From the NCBI GenBank assembly GCA_002363955.1, contig DEXE01000006.1:709061-763496 (forward strand): a DNA stretch of 54,436 bases, in the 5' to 3' direction. The DNA is from Methylophaga sp. UBA3192. Its GTDB lineage: Bacteria; Pseudomonadota; Gammaproteobacteria; Nitrosococcales; Methylophagaceae. Each line of letters opens with the position of its first letter. Within the stretch, counting starts at the first letter, position 1. Both the position numbers and the translations under genes were made by a program. Below the pieces are notes generated by a model. The model was not told where the DNA came from, did no database searches, and saw nothing but the letters and a program-made list of their open reading frames with translations. This document shows, one piece after another, positions 1 through 7,417 of this stretch.

Positions 1-317
1 CGCTCAACTGCGCCAATCAGCTTATTTAACTCATTACGATTGAGCAGCAGTTTTCGATCGCGTTGCGGTTCTGGAACAACATGAGTCGAAGCCGTTTTTA
101 ATGCGGTGATTAAGGCATTCGCTAACCAGGCTTCGCCATGTCGAATCAGCACATAGCTGTCACTGAGCTGTGCTTTGCCTTCACGTAAGCTTTTGACTTC
201 CCATCCTTCGAGCACCAAACCCGCCTCGAATTTTTCTTCAATAAAAAATTCATGACGCGCTTTCCGGTTACGAGCGATAGTATTGTCGTTTTGTTGAGGT
301 TTATTCTTTGTGGCCAT
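1..317 (-). CDS. smpB: SsrA-binding protein SmpB (3' part outside window)
   Basis: SmpB binds the tRNA-like domain of tmRNA and brings it to stalled ribosomes for trans-translation. The gene reads leftwards from an ATG at 315-317 and runs off the left edge, so about 105 N-terminal residues are visible. They include the family signatures RNRKARHEFFIEEKFEAGLVL, cut here at 20 residues as RNRKARHEFFIEEKFEAGLV, then LEGWEVKSLREGKAQLSDSY and the later LLLNRNELNKLIG. The C-terminal tail is missing because of the window edge. The gene is divergent from an NSS transporter, with ratA and rnfH close by, matching the smpB/ratA/rnfH neighbourhood of many gammaproteobacteria. A perfect TATAAT on its strand (324-329) lies only six bases before the start codon. 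Confidence 0.95.
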   Translation of the reverse strand, partial: MATKNKPQQNDNTIARNRKARHEFFIEEKFEAGLVLEGWEVKSLREGKAQLSDSYVLIRHGEAWLANALITALKTASTHVVPEPQRDRKLLLNRNELNKLIGAVE

Positions 318-323
318 CGCGGC

Positions 324-329
324 ATTATA
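324..329 (-). promoter_or_regulatory. TATAAT box immediately upstream of smpB
   Basis: On the minus strand a perfect TATAAT ends six bases before the smpB ATG. No convincing -35 hexamer is visible 16-18 bases upstream. If this is the real -10 element, transcription would begin at or next to the start codon and give a leaderless or nearly leaderless mRNA. It may equally be a chance match, with the real promoter further upstream. Confidence 0.35.
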
Positions 330-409
330 CATGTGCATATTGCTACTTGGCTTGAGCATTTTTGTAATTTCGCCCAGAATCGAGACTATTTATCTCTTAT
401 GAGTGTGAT

Positions 410-1786
410 ATGGATAGACCGTTAAAATCAATTCACGGAGAGTGGACATCACGCTGGGCCTTTATTCTTGCAGCTACCGGCGCAGCGGTTGGCCTGGGAA
501 ATATCTGGAAATTTCCTTATATCGCCGGTGAATATGGCGGCGGTGCATTTGTTCTGGTTTATCTTGCCTGTATTTTTGCCATCGGTGTTCCGATTATGAT
601 GGCGGAAATTCTCATTGGTCGACGGGGTCGACAAAATCCATTTAACAGTCTGGCCAGTCTGGCCGAAGAAGAAAAAGCCTCTCCCCTCTGGAAATATCTT
701 GGTTTTGGCGGTGTATTAGCTGGCTTTTTAATCCTTTCCTATTACAGTGTGATTGCCGGTCAGGCAATAGCTTATGTTCCCCGTTTATTATTTGGCGTTT
801 TTGAGGGTGTCACACCCGATGGGGCGCGCAATCTGCACCTGGCACTGGTTAAGGATCCGGAAAAACTGTTGGCCTGGCATACCATTTTTATGATGCTGAC
901 TATGCTGATTGTCAGTCGTGGTGTACAACGCGGCCTGGAAAAATCAGTGCGGTTTTTAATGCCGGCTTTATTTCTGATTTTGTTGGTGTTAGTGGGTTAT
1001 GCCTATCAGACCGGTGTGTATTTTGACCAGGCAGTAAACTTTCTATTCAAACCAGACTTTTCCAGACTCACCACCGAAGGCATATTAACCGCCATGGGCC
1101 ATGCCTTTTTTACCCTCAGTCTGGGGATGGGCGCCATTATGGTGTATGGTTCCTACTTGCCGAAAAAAGCCTCGATTTTTAAAGTCTCACTGGCGATTTC
1201 CTTTATGGATACAGCCGTGGCCATTCTGGCTGGATTGGCCATTTTTCCACTGGTGTTTGCCAATGAAATGTCTCCCGGTGCCGGGCCAAGTTTAATCTTT
1301 GAAACGTTACCCATTGCTTTTGGACATATGGATAACGGCGCATATTTTGGTGCTTTGTTTTTTTTATTACTGGTTTTTGCTGCGTTGAGTTCAGCAATTG
1401 CATTAGTCGAGCCAGTGGTCACCTGGTTAGTGGAAAACTTTGAGATAAAACGGCTTAACGCCTGCATTTGGGTGGGTATATTGGTATGGTTACTCGGACT
1501 GTTGAGTCTGTTCTCTTTCAACGTATTAAAAGACTGGACCTGGCTGGATATGACCGCATTTGAGTTGCTGGATTATCTGACTGCCAATATTATGTTGCCT
1601 TTGGGCGGGATGCTGATTGCTATCTTTGCCGGATGGATCATGTCGCAACGCAGTACTCAGGAAGAGCTGGGGATTAAATCCAACCTGATTTATCACGAAT
1701 GGCGCTTTTTGGTTCGCTATGTTACGCCAATAGCGATTTTTATCGTGTTCGTGAGTTTGACAGGTGTATTGGATTTCATCTTTTGA
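410..1786 (+). CDS. Sodium-dependent transporter of the NSS (SNF) family
   Basis: This is a LeuT-fold sodium-coupled symporter of the neurotransmitter:sodium symporter family, sitting in the inner membrane and probably importing an amino acid. The hallmark first helix with the unwound sodium and substrate site is at residues 24-47 (GAAVGLGNIWKFPYIAGEYG and onward). The protein has 458 residues and about 11 or 12 hydrophobic segments, usual for bacterial members. A second conserved block lies around residues 225-245 (GHAFFTLSLGMGAIMVYGSY). The substrate cannot be assigned. The gene is divergent from smpB across a 92-bp gap and is followed 32 bp later by ratA on the same strand. Confidence 0.93.
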   Translation: MDRPLKSIHGEWTSRWAFILAATGAAVGLGNIWKFPYIAGEYGGGAFVLVYLACIFAIGVPIMMAEILIGRRGRQNPFNSLASLAEEEKASPLWKYLGFGGVLAGFLILSYYSVIAGQAIAYVPRLLFGVFEGVTPDGARNLHLALVKDPEKLLAWHTIFMMLTMLIVSRGVQRGLEKSVRFLMPALFLILLVLVGYAYQTGVYFDQAVNFLFKPDFSRLTTEGILTAMGHAFFTLSLGMGAIMVYGSYLPKKASIFKVSLAISFMDTAVAILAGLAIFPLVFANEMSPGAGPSLIFETLPIAFGHMDNGAYFGALFFLLLVFAALSSAIALVEPVVTWLVENFEIKRLNACIWVGILVWLLGLLSLFSFNVLKDWTWLDMTAFELLDYLTANIMLPLGGMLIAIFAGWIMSQRSTQEELGIKSNLIYHEWRFLVRYVTPIAIFIVFVSLTGVLDFIF

Positions 1787-1818
1787 TTATTTTCATTAGA
1801 GGTCAACAGAAACACTAA

Positions 1819-2259
1819 ATGACGACTATTACGCGCAGTTCGCTGGTAATGTATACGCCGGATCAGATGTTTGATCTGGTCAACGATGTAGAGGCTTATC
1901 CGAGTTTTCTGCCTTGGTGTCGTGGCAGTAAAATTATTAGTAAAAACGATAAAGTGATTTGTGCCACGCTGGATATAGCTAAAGGGGGTATTCACCATGA
2001 GTTTTCTACCCGCAATACCCTGCAACATGGTGAGTCCATTCGTATTGAGCTGATTGATGGTCCTTTTCGTCATTTAGAAGGATTCTGGCAGTTCAGCCCG
2101 ATTGGGGATAATGAAGGTTGCCGTGTGCAGCTGGATATGGATTTTGAATTTTCCACCCGTCTATTGGATCTGGCTTTGGGCCCGGTATTCACACAGATAT
2201 CCGGTTCATTGGTCGAAGCTTTTTGTGTACGCGCCAGGGAAATTTATGGAACACGCTAA
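1819..2259 (+). CDS. ratA: RatA / COQ10-like START-domain protein
   Basis: This is a 146-residue single-domain protein of the polyketide cyclase/START superfamily (COQ10-like, RatA in E. coli). E. coli RatA was described as a factor that blocks 70S ribosome association; homologues are also proposed to bind ubiquinone-type lipids, so the cellular role is not settled. Family features are the opening TRSSLVMYTPDQMFDLVNDV, followed by EAYPSFLPWCRGSKI, and the late LVEAFCVRAREIYG. The downstream rnfH starts inside its 3' end with a 14-bp overlap, which suggests translational coupling. The neighbourhood with smpB is conserved in gammaproteobacteria. Confidence 0.9.
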   Translation: MTTITRSSLVMYTPDQMFDLVNDVEAYPSFLPWCRGSKIISKNDKVICATLDIAKGGIHHEFSTRNTLQHGESIRIELIDGPFRHLEGFWQFSPIGDNEGCRVQLDMDFEFSTRLLDLALGPVFTQISGSLVEAFCVRAREIYGTR

Positions 2260-2572
2260 CGCTGAATTGATTACCGTCGAAGTGGCTTATGCACTGCCCG
2301 ATGAGCAAGTGATTTTGTCGCTTGAAGTACCGGATAATACTTCGGTCGAACAGGCTATTAAACGGTCTGGGATTCTGGAACGTTATCCACAAATAAATAT
2401 GGATAGCGATAAAGTCGGTATTTTTGGCAAAATCTGCAAGCTGGATGCCAAGCTCAGTAACAAAGATCGAATAGAAATTTATCGCCCCTTGATTGCCGAC
2501 CCGAAAGAATCACGCCGTCAAAAAGCGGAGATGCAAAAGAAAAACAAAGCCGCTGAAGCTGCCAATGATTAA
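2246..2572 (+). CDS. rnfH: RnfH / RatB family ubiquitin-like protein
   Basis: This is a small 108-residue protein with a beta-grasp, ubiquitin-like fold (UPF0125, called RnfH or RatB). Its biochemical role is unknown; family members lie beside ratA or with rnf genes. I chose the ATG at 2246, giving MEHANAELITVEVAYALPD, because the family begins with a short tail followed by the VEVAYALPDEQ strand. A longer reading from 2102 would overlap ratA by about 160 bp without family similarity. The motif KVGIFGKICKLD and the ending in charged residues (RRQKAEMQKKNK) are typical. Its TAA overlaps the stop codon of the convergent DUF455 gene by four bases. Confidence 0.88.
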   Translation: MEHANAELITVEVAYALPDEQVILSLEVPDNTSVEQAIKRSGILERYPQINMDSDKVGIFGKICKLDAKLSNKDRIEIYRPLIADPKESRRQKAEMQKKNKAAEAAND

Positions 2573-3372
2573 TTCTGCTCTAACCATTCCAATTCAGCAT
2601 CACTAAAGCCCGCCTGTTTGCGGGCTTCAATATGAAATGGCCCGCGTATCTCACCATTAAAATAAGTTTTTAATAATGTCGTGAAAGTTGATGTCGGTTC
2701 TAAATCACGTTGTTCACAGAGATAATTAAACCAACGGGTGCCTATCGCTACATGCCCTATTTCTTCTCGCAAAATCACTTCGAGAATTTCCACCGCAGCC
2801 AGATCGCCACTGGCGCGCAGTTTGTTCATCATACCTGGCGTCACATCCAGCCCCCGTGCTTCCAGAACCCGGGGTACCAAAGCCATACGAGTTAACGGGT
2901 CATGATGTGTTTTCTGTGCCATTTCCCATAAGCCATCGTGGGCTGGAAAATCACCATAGGCATACCCGGCCTGTTGTAAATGTGCTGACAACATGGAAAA
3001 GTGCTTGGCCTCTTCATCCGCAACCTGCAACCAGTCTCGATAATAATCCTCCGGCATATCCTTAAATCGGGCGATGGCATCCAGCCCCAGATTGATCGCA
3101 TTAAACTCGATATGACAAATGGCATGAATCAGCGTGGTGTGGCCGGTTTGCTGATTATTACGTCGCCGCGGTAAAGCACGTGGTGAAACCAGTTGCGGTG
3201 TTTCAGGTCTGCCTGGAATAGCAGGAACATCCAGAGAGGTATGATGAATAATATATTCCTGCTGACGACAATCCTCAGCCAATTGTCTGGTTTGACGAGC
3301 TTTTTCCGTTGCATCACAAATTAACAGGCATTCCAAAGCCCGTGCACGTAAATCAATTTTTGAATCAGCCAT
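2569..3372 (-). CDS. DUF455 ferritin-like domain protein
   Basis: This 267-residue protein belongs to the DUF455 family, which has a ferritin-like four-helix bundle with likely di-iron ligands. Candidate ligand motifs are HIEFNAINLGLDAI, VADEEAKHFSMLSAHL and EVILREEIGHVAIGTRWF, where spaced Glu and His residues recur as in di-iron carboxylate proteins. Substrate and reaction are not established. I placed the start at 3372 (MADSKIDLRARALECLL). That ATG overlaps the TGA of the upstream permease by eight bases, as in a coupled pair, whereas the longer version from 3396 would run further into the permease gene. The 3' end meets rnfH head-on with overlapping stop codons. Confidence 0.85.
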   Translation of the reverse strand: MADSKIDLRARALECLLICDATEKARQTRQLAEDCRQQEYIIHHTSLDVPAIPGRPETPQLVSPRALPRRRNNQQTGHTTLIHAICHIEFNAINLGLDAIARFKDMPEDYYRDWLQVADEEAKHFSMLSAHLQQAGYAYGDFPAHDGLWEMAQKTHHDPLTRMALVPRVLEARGLDVTPGMMNKLRASGDLAAVEILEVILREEIGHVAIGTRWFNYLCEQRDLEPTSTFTTLLKTYFNGEIRGPFHIEARKQAGFSDAELEWLEQN

Positions 3373-4345
3373 CCATTCGTACTCTTGGATCAACAAAGGT
3401 GTAAGAAATATCGGTCAACAGTAGCCCTAAGATATACAAGACTGAACCTAGAAAAACCATGGCTCTCACAATGGCAAAATCCTGGGCATGAATGGCATCA
3501 ATCGTATAGCTGCCAAGCCCCGGTATGCCGAAGAAAGATTCCAGGATCAGGCTGCCCATAAACAAGGTCGGTATCACCACCACAGCGCCGGTTAAAATCG
3601 GGATCATCGCGTTTTTCAGTACATGCTGAAATAACACACGAATTTCCGACAAGCCTTTGGCTCTGGCGGTTCGTACATAATCCTTGGAGATTTCCTCAAG
3701 GAACAGTGTGCGATACCAGCGTGACCCCGAACCTATACCGGAAATAATGCCAATGGCGACAGGTAACAGCAGAAACTTGAGGGTATTAAGCCCTTCACCA
3801 AAACCGGATATTGGCACCAGTTGCATAACTTTACCAATTAAGAATTGCCCGGCGATGATATAAAACAGACTGGAAATCGACATAAGCACCACACACAGCA
3901 CTACCCCACCCAAATCCACATAAGTGGCACGAAAGAACACCATCATCAGCGCGAAAGTGATATTCACCAGCAAGCCGACAATAAATACCGGAATAGCAAT
4001 CGCCAGGCTTGGCCACATGCGTGTTTTGATATCCTGCCCGATATCACGTCCATCATCAGCCTGACCAAACTGAAAGCTGAACAAAGCCAATGATTTATCA
4101 AAGAAGATGGTATCCGTAAATTTTTCAATACCTTCAGCCGAGTCATTCCATAACAGATCCCGATCATAGCCGCGCTCCTGTTTCCAGGTAGTAATGGCCT
4201 GCTCGGTAATATAGCGTTCCCCCAACTGCATTCGTGCCATATCGTCGGGTGTATTGACCATAAAAAACAACGCAAATGTCAGTGCATTAACGCCCAGTAA
4301 AATGGGAAAAGCATACAAAATACGACGGATAATATAGGCCAGCAT
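3365..4345 (-). CDS. Peptide-type ABC transporter permease (DppB/YejB-like), no partner genes adjacent
   Basis: This is an inner-membrane permease of the binding-protein-dependent peptide/nickel class. The N-terminus MLAYIIRRILYAFPILLGVN is characteristic of DppB/OppB/YejB, and the start is set at 4345 for that reason. The EAA cytoplasmic loop that docks the ATPase is clear in DYVRTARAKGLSEIRVLFQH, followed by ALKNAMIP-like residues KNAMIPILTGA and the family block ESFFGIPGLGSYTIDAI. At 326 residues with about six membrane segments it is a complete permease. No second permease, ATPase or binding protein is adjacent. A peptide-binding lipoprotein lies about 23 kb away at 27.6-29.7 kb. The gene ends inside the start of the DUF455 gene. 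Confidence 0.88.
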   Translation of the reverse strand: MLAYIIRRILYAFPILLGVNALTFALFFMVNTPDDMARMQLGERYITEQAITTWKQERGYDRDLLWNDSAEGIEKFTDTIFFDKSLALFSFQFGQADDGRDIGQDIKTRMWPSLAIAIPVFIVGLLVNITFALMMVFFRATYVDLGGVVLCVVLMSISSLFYIIAGQFLIGKVMQLVPISGFGEGLNTLKFLLLPVAIGIISGIGSGSRWYRTLFLEEISKDYVRTARAKGLSEIRVLFQHVLKNAMIPILTGAVVVIPTLFMGSLILESFFGIPGLGSYTIDAIHAQDFAIVRAMVFLGSVLYILGLLLTDISYTFVDPRVRMDG

Positions 4346-4547
4346 AATTGCCTCAGACACTGATAAAACATTCTGGATTAGGTCATAACGGACTATGGCT
4401 TTAACAGATGTTGGTTCAGTCAGGTTACAAATTAAAGGAAAAACATTGTAACAGCGCAACCCTCAACTGGGTTATGAAGCAATTGGTTTCTTTGACAACT
4501 ATTAATGATTACTATGGTCACAACGTTAAGTAATTTAGGAGAGTGGC

Positions 4548-4907
4548 ATGGCAAAAACAGCAATGGATCTCGTTCAGGCAGCTAAAGCTGCTATACAACA
4601 AATCAGCGTTTCTCAGTCGCAACAAATGCTGGACGATGACAGTATTGCACTGGATGTTCGGGAACCGGATGAATTTGCGATGGGCCATATTGCTGATGCC
4701 AGACATATTCCACGCGGTATGCTGGAGTTTTCAATTGCCAGCCACCCTGACTTTCAGGACAAAACGCGCCCCATCATCGTATATTGCAAGTCTGGTGGAC
4801 GGAGTGCATTGGCAACCGCAACATTGCAACAGCTTGGTTATACCAATGTGTACTCAATGATTGGAGGTTATGATGCCTGGAGTGCCGCATCGTATGATGA
4901 TGAATAG
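4548..4907 (+). CDS. Single-domain rhodanese-like protein
   Basis: This 119-residue protein carries one rhodanese domain, a fold that moves sulfane sulfur through a persulfide on a loop cysteine. The active-site loop is YCKSGGRSALA, with Cys at about residue 80 and the following GGR typical of single-domain rhodaneses. The CH2A-type motif ALDVREPDEFAMGHIADARH and the C-terminal IGGYDAWSAA complete the fold. There is no signal peptide, so it is cytoplasmic. An AGGAGA ribosome site lies just before the ATG. It is the first gene of a likely transcription unit with the secreted CGCP protein, the MNIO enzyme and its DUF2063 partner. A sulfur-handling role for that group is possible but unproven. 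Confidence 0.9.
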   Translation: MAKTAMDLVQAAKAAIQQISVSQSQQMLDDDSIALDVREPDEFAMGHIADARHIPRGMLEFSIASHPDFQDKTRPIIVYCKSGGRSALATATLQQLGYTNVYSMIGGYDAWSAASYDDE

Positions 4908-4939
4908 AAATTAGAGAATATTGTTTGGAGGGGGAAAAC

Positions 4940-5683
4940 ATGTACACACGCTTTTGGGTAATTATCACTTTAATGATGGTCAGCTTGTCAGCCATTGCAG
5001 CTGATACGCAGATCATGGTTCGTGCTAAAGCCGTGGATTCGAAATTTATTGGCACCAGTGTTGGTGGTATTCGAGTCATTGTAGAAGATGCCGAAACGGC
5101 TGAAACTCTCGATCAGGGATGGATAAATGGTGGTACAGGCGATACCGCAGTGTTAATGGAAAACCCGATAAAACGCGGCGAACCACTGACAAATGATAAA
5201 ACAGCTGGCTTTTTAGCCAATGTGAAGATTGATGCACCAAGATTATTACGTTTCAAACTGATAGGTCCTTATGGTTATCAACAAGCCTATCAGGAAGCCA
5301 GCGTCACCAGTTGGGTGGTTCCCGGTAAGGATATTTTAGGTGATGGCATTGTTATTACTATGACCGGCTTTATTGTGGATGCCTGGACTCGGGTACTGGA
5401 AGACGGCCAAGTGGATATTTATACCAAAGCCTCTTTGTTATGTGGCTGTCCAATTACCAAAGACGGACTATGGCAAGCCGATAATTATGAAGCGAAGGCT
5501 ATCATCATGCGTGATGATGAAAACATAGATGAAGTTACACTGGATTTTACTGGCCCAACTGGCATGTTCAGCGGCAAAACCAGGATTACTGAACCAGGTC
5601 ATTACAAAGCCGTTGTGTATTTATACGATGCTAAAACGGGTAATGTCGGGGTGGATAGATCGATGTTCGAAATTCCGGAATAA
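4940..5683 (+). CDS. Secreted protein of unknown function with a lone Cys-Gly-Cys-Pro motif
   Basis: I do not recognise a named family. The start is the ATG at 4940, preceded at good spacing by the strong ribosome site GGAGGGGG. A TTG at 4925 would bury that site in the coding region. The 247-residue product opens with a Sec signal peptide (MYTRFWVIITLMMVSLSAIA), with cleavage expected after the AIAA region, so it is exported. The mature chain is rich in beta strands, and its last third (about residues 180-245) reads like an immunoglobulin-type beta sandwich. Its only two cysteines are C168 and C170 in SLLCGCPITKDGLW. It sits 32 bp behind the rhodanese and 83 bp before the MNIO gene, so it is the most obvious local substrate or client. 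Confidence 0.85.
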   Translation: MYTRFWVIITLMMVSLSAIAADTQIMVRAKAVDSKFIGTSVGGIRVIVEDAETAETLDQGWINGGTGDTAVLMENPIKRGEPLTNDKTAGFLANVKIDAPRLLRFKLIGPYGYQQAYQEASVTSWVVPGKDILGDGIVITMTGFIVDAWTRVLEDGQVDIYTKASLLCGCPITKDGLWQADNYEAKAIIMRDDENIDEVTLDFTGPTGMFSGKTRITEPGHYKAVVYLYDAKTGNVGVDRSMFEIPE

Positions 5684-5715
5684 CCTTGAGTTTGATCGAT
5701 GTTTATCTGTAACAA

Positions 5716-5749
5716 ATTGCGTTTTAAAACGTCTGTTTATTATCGCAAT
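5716..5749. promoter_or_regulatory. Inverted repeat between the secreted protein and the MNIO gene
   Basis: Perfect 6-bp arms ATTGCG (5716-5721) and CGCAAT (5744-5749) enclose a 12-bp palindrome CGTTTTAAAACG (5720-5731) and a TATTAT box. It could be an operator, an internal promoter region or an mRNA structure setting the ratio of secreted protein to modifying enzymes. There is no T-run, so it is not an intrinsic terminator. The evidence is symmetry only. Confidence 0.25.
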
Positions 5750-5766
5750 CTAAAAAGAGTAACAGC

Positions 5767-6615
5767 ATGAGAACACAAGGTTACGCCGTTGATGGGGCTG
5801 GTCTGGGGTTAAGGCGAAGCTTTGTCGACGAAATCATGCAGCTGAATCACCCGCCTATCGACTTTATTGAAGTCGCACCGGAAAACTGGATGGAAATGGG
5901 TGGACGACTGGGCAAAAAACTGCGTGCCTTCAGTGAACGCTTTCCAATGTTATGCCATGGACTATCGTTATCCCTTGGTAGCCCTGCGCCATTGGATGAA
6001 GCGTTTGTAAAACGTATCAGACAATTTCTCGATCAACATCAGGTTCGTCTCTACAGCGAGCATTTGAGCTACTGCAGTGATGATGGTCATCTGTATGATT
6101 TAATGCCAATACCGTTTACTGAGGAGGCAGTGAAGCATGTTGCTGACCGGATCAGCCGGGTGCAGGATATTCTGCAGCGCCGACTGGTTATCGAGAATGT
6201 TTCATATTATGCCGCACCGGGGCGGCAGATCGACGAAATTGAATTTATCAATGCGATTCTTGAACAAGCGGATTGTGAGCTGTTGCTGGATGTGAATAAC
6301 GTTTATGTGAACAGCATTAATCATAGTTATGATGCCAGAGCGTATATCGAAGCCATTAACACTGACCGTATCGCCTATCTGCATATTGCCGGGCATTACA
6401 ATGAAGCGGAAGATTTGATCATTGATACCCACGGCGCGGATGTGATCGATCCGGTCTGGCAATTACTGGATCATACTTATCAGCAACATGGTGTTATCCC
6501 CACCCTGCTGGAACGCGATTTTAATATTCCTTCGCTCAGCACCTTATTTGACGAAGTCGCTCTCATTCGCAACATGCAATCACAATATCAGTCTGATCAT
6601 GTCGCAAGCGCCTGA
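5767..6615 (+). CDS. MNIO (DUF692) multinuclear non-heme iron oxidative enzyme, MbnB/HvfB/BufB-like
   Basis: This 282-residue protein has the TIM-barrel DUF692 fold of the MNIO family. Known members use two or three iron ions to modify cysteines in ribosomally made peptides, for example MbnB (methanobactin) and the bufferin enzymes. The expected ligand set is visible: H64 in CHGLSLSLGS, E98-H99 in YSEHLSY, E143 in VIENVSYY, D175 with N177-N178 in LLDVNNVYVNS, H206 and H210 in LHIAGH, D220 and H222 in IDTHGA, and E249 in LLERDFN. The following gene encodes its DUF2063 partner and overlaps by 17 bp. No short precursor-peptide gene lies next to it. The enzyme class is secure; the substrate is unknown. 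Confidence 0.92.
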   Translation: MRTQGYAVDGAGLGLRRSFVDEIMQLNHPPIDFIEVAPENWMEMGGRLGKKLRAFSERFPMLCHGLSLSLGSPAPLDEAFVKRIRQFLDQHQVRLYSEHLSYCSDDGHLYDLMPIPFTEEAVKHVADRISRVQDILQRRLVIENVSYYAAPGRQIDEIEFINAILEQADCELLLDVNNVYVNSINHSYDARAYIEAINTDRIAYLHIAGHYNEAEDLIIDTHGADVIDPVWQLLDHTYQQHGVIPTLLERDFNIPSLSTLFDEVALIRNMQSQYQSDHVASA

Positions 6616-7342
6616 TTTCAAAGTAACTCAGCAACAATTTACCGCCCACATTCGGAATCCGGAGTCGGTTGCCGAACCGGCTGATGTTGAATCTCGACGG
6701 ATGGCAATCTATCGACGTCTGATTTATAACAATATCGAAAGTTTTCTAAGCAGTGCCTGTCCGGTCTTAAAACAAATCCTTGGAGATACGGCTTGGCACA
6801 ACCTGGCAGCTGATTTTATTCGTCAGCATCGCTGCAAATCACCACTATTTAATGATATTGCGCGTGAGTTTGTCAGTTATCTGGAAGCGCATCCTCAGCA
6901 ATATCAAACCATGCCATTTATCGCAGAACTGGCTCATTATGAATGGGCTGAACTGGCGTTGAGTATTGCCAGTCCGGATTTTGCAAAACGCGAGCTCAAT
7001 GATCAGGAAAATGCGCTGCAACTTTCTCTGCAGCGTTCTCCCCTTAGCTGGACATTTGCCTACGATTATCCTGTGCATCAAATCTCGCCGGAAAATCTGC
7101 CGGACAAACCAGCTGAGATGCCGTTTTTTCTGCTGTTATATCGAAATGCAGATGATCAAGTGAAATTTATTGAGCTTAACCCCGTCAGTGCACGGTTACT
7201 TGATCTACTTGATAGTGGTCAGACTGGCCAGCAAGCTGCTGAAGCCATTGCTGACGTATTGCAGCATCCTCAGCCCGAAACTGTTTTACAAGGGGCAAAA
7301 CAGTTGATTGAGGACTGGCTGGAACGCGGGATTGTCATTTAA
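6599..7342 (+). CDS. DUF2063 / HvfC-BufC-type MNIO partner protein
   Basis: This 247-residue protein belongs to the DUF2063 family (HvfC/BufC N-terminal domain), the usual partner of DUF692 enzymes, thought to present the substrate to the MNIO. Typical features are the N-terminal helices QQQFTAHIRNPESV and RRMAIYRRLIYNNIESFLSS, then ACPVLKQILGDTAWHNLAADF and FIAELAHYEWAELAL. The C-terminal part contains ELNPVSARLLDLLDSGQTGQ and a winged-helix-like tail ending in LIEDWLERGIVI. The ATG at 6599 is inside the last codons of the MNIO gene, indicating coupling. A longer reading from 6488 would overlap the MNIO gene by 128 bp and lacks family support. The unit ends at a strong terminator. Confidence 0.88.
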   Translation: MSQAPDFKVTQQQFTAHIRNPESVAEPADVESRRMAIYRRLIYNNIESFLSSACPVLKQILGDTAWHNLAADFIRQHRCKSPLFNDIAREFVSYLEAHPQQYQTMPFIAELAHYEWAELALSIASPDFAKRELNDQENALQLSLQRSPLSWTFAYDYPVHQISPENLPDKPAEMPFFLLLYRNADDQVKFIELNPVSARLLDLLDSGQTGQQAAEAIADVLQHPQPETVLQGAKQLIEDWLERGIVI

Positions 7343-7365
7343 CAAAATCAATGTAAATTTGAACA

Positions 7366-7396
7366 CAAAAAAACCGGGACAAGCCCGGTTTTTTTG
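7366..7396. terminator. Bidirectional intrinsic terminator between the MNIO unit and eda
   Basis: A CCGGG/CCCGG stem with a 5-base loop is flanked by A7 on the left and T7 on the right, extending the pairing. It can stop the plus-strand rhodanese-MNIO-DUF2063 unit and the minus-strand edd-eda unit alike. Confidence 0.9.
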
Positions 7397-7417
7397 TCAA
7401 TGAAACAAGTTCAGTGT

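Noticed and set aside
1153..1521. Antisense frame within the NSS transporter gene
   Set aside because: It is a shadow of a strongly conserved membrane-protein frame on the other strand.
4925..4939. TTG start for the CGCP protein
   Set aside because: These bases contain the GGAGGGGG ribosome site for the ATG at 4940, which directly begins a good signal peptide.
6488..6598. Long version of the DUF2063 gene
   Set aside because: It would overlap the MNIO gene heavily, and the extra residues do not match the family N-terminus.
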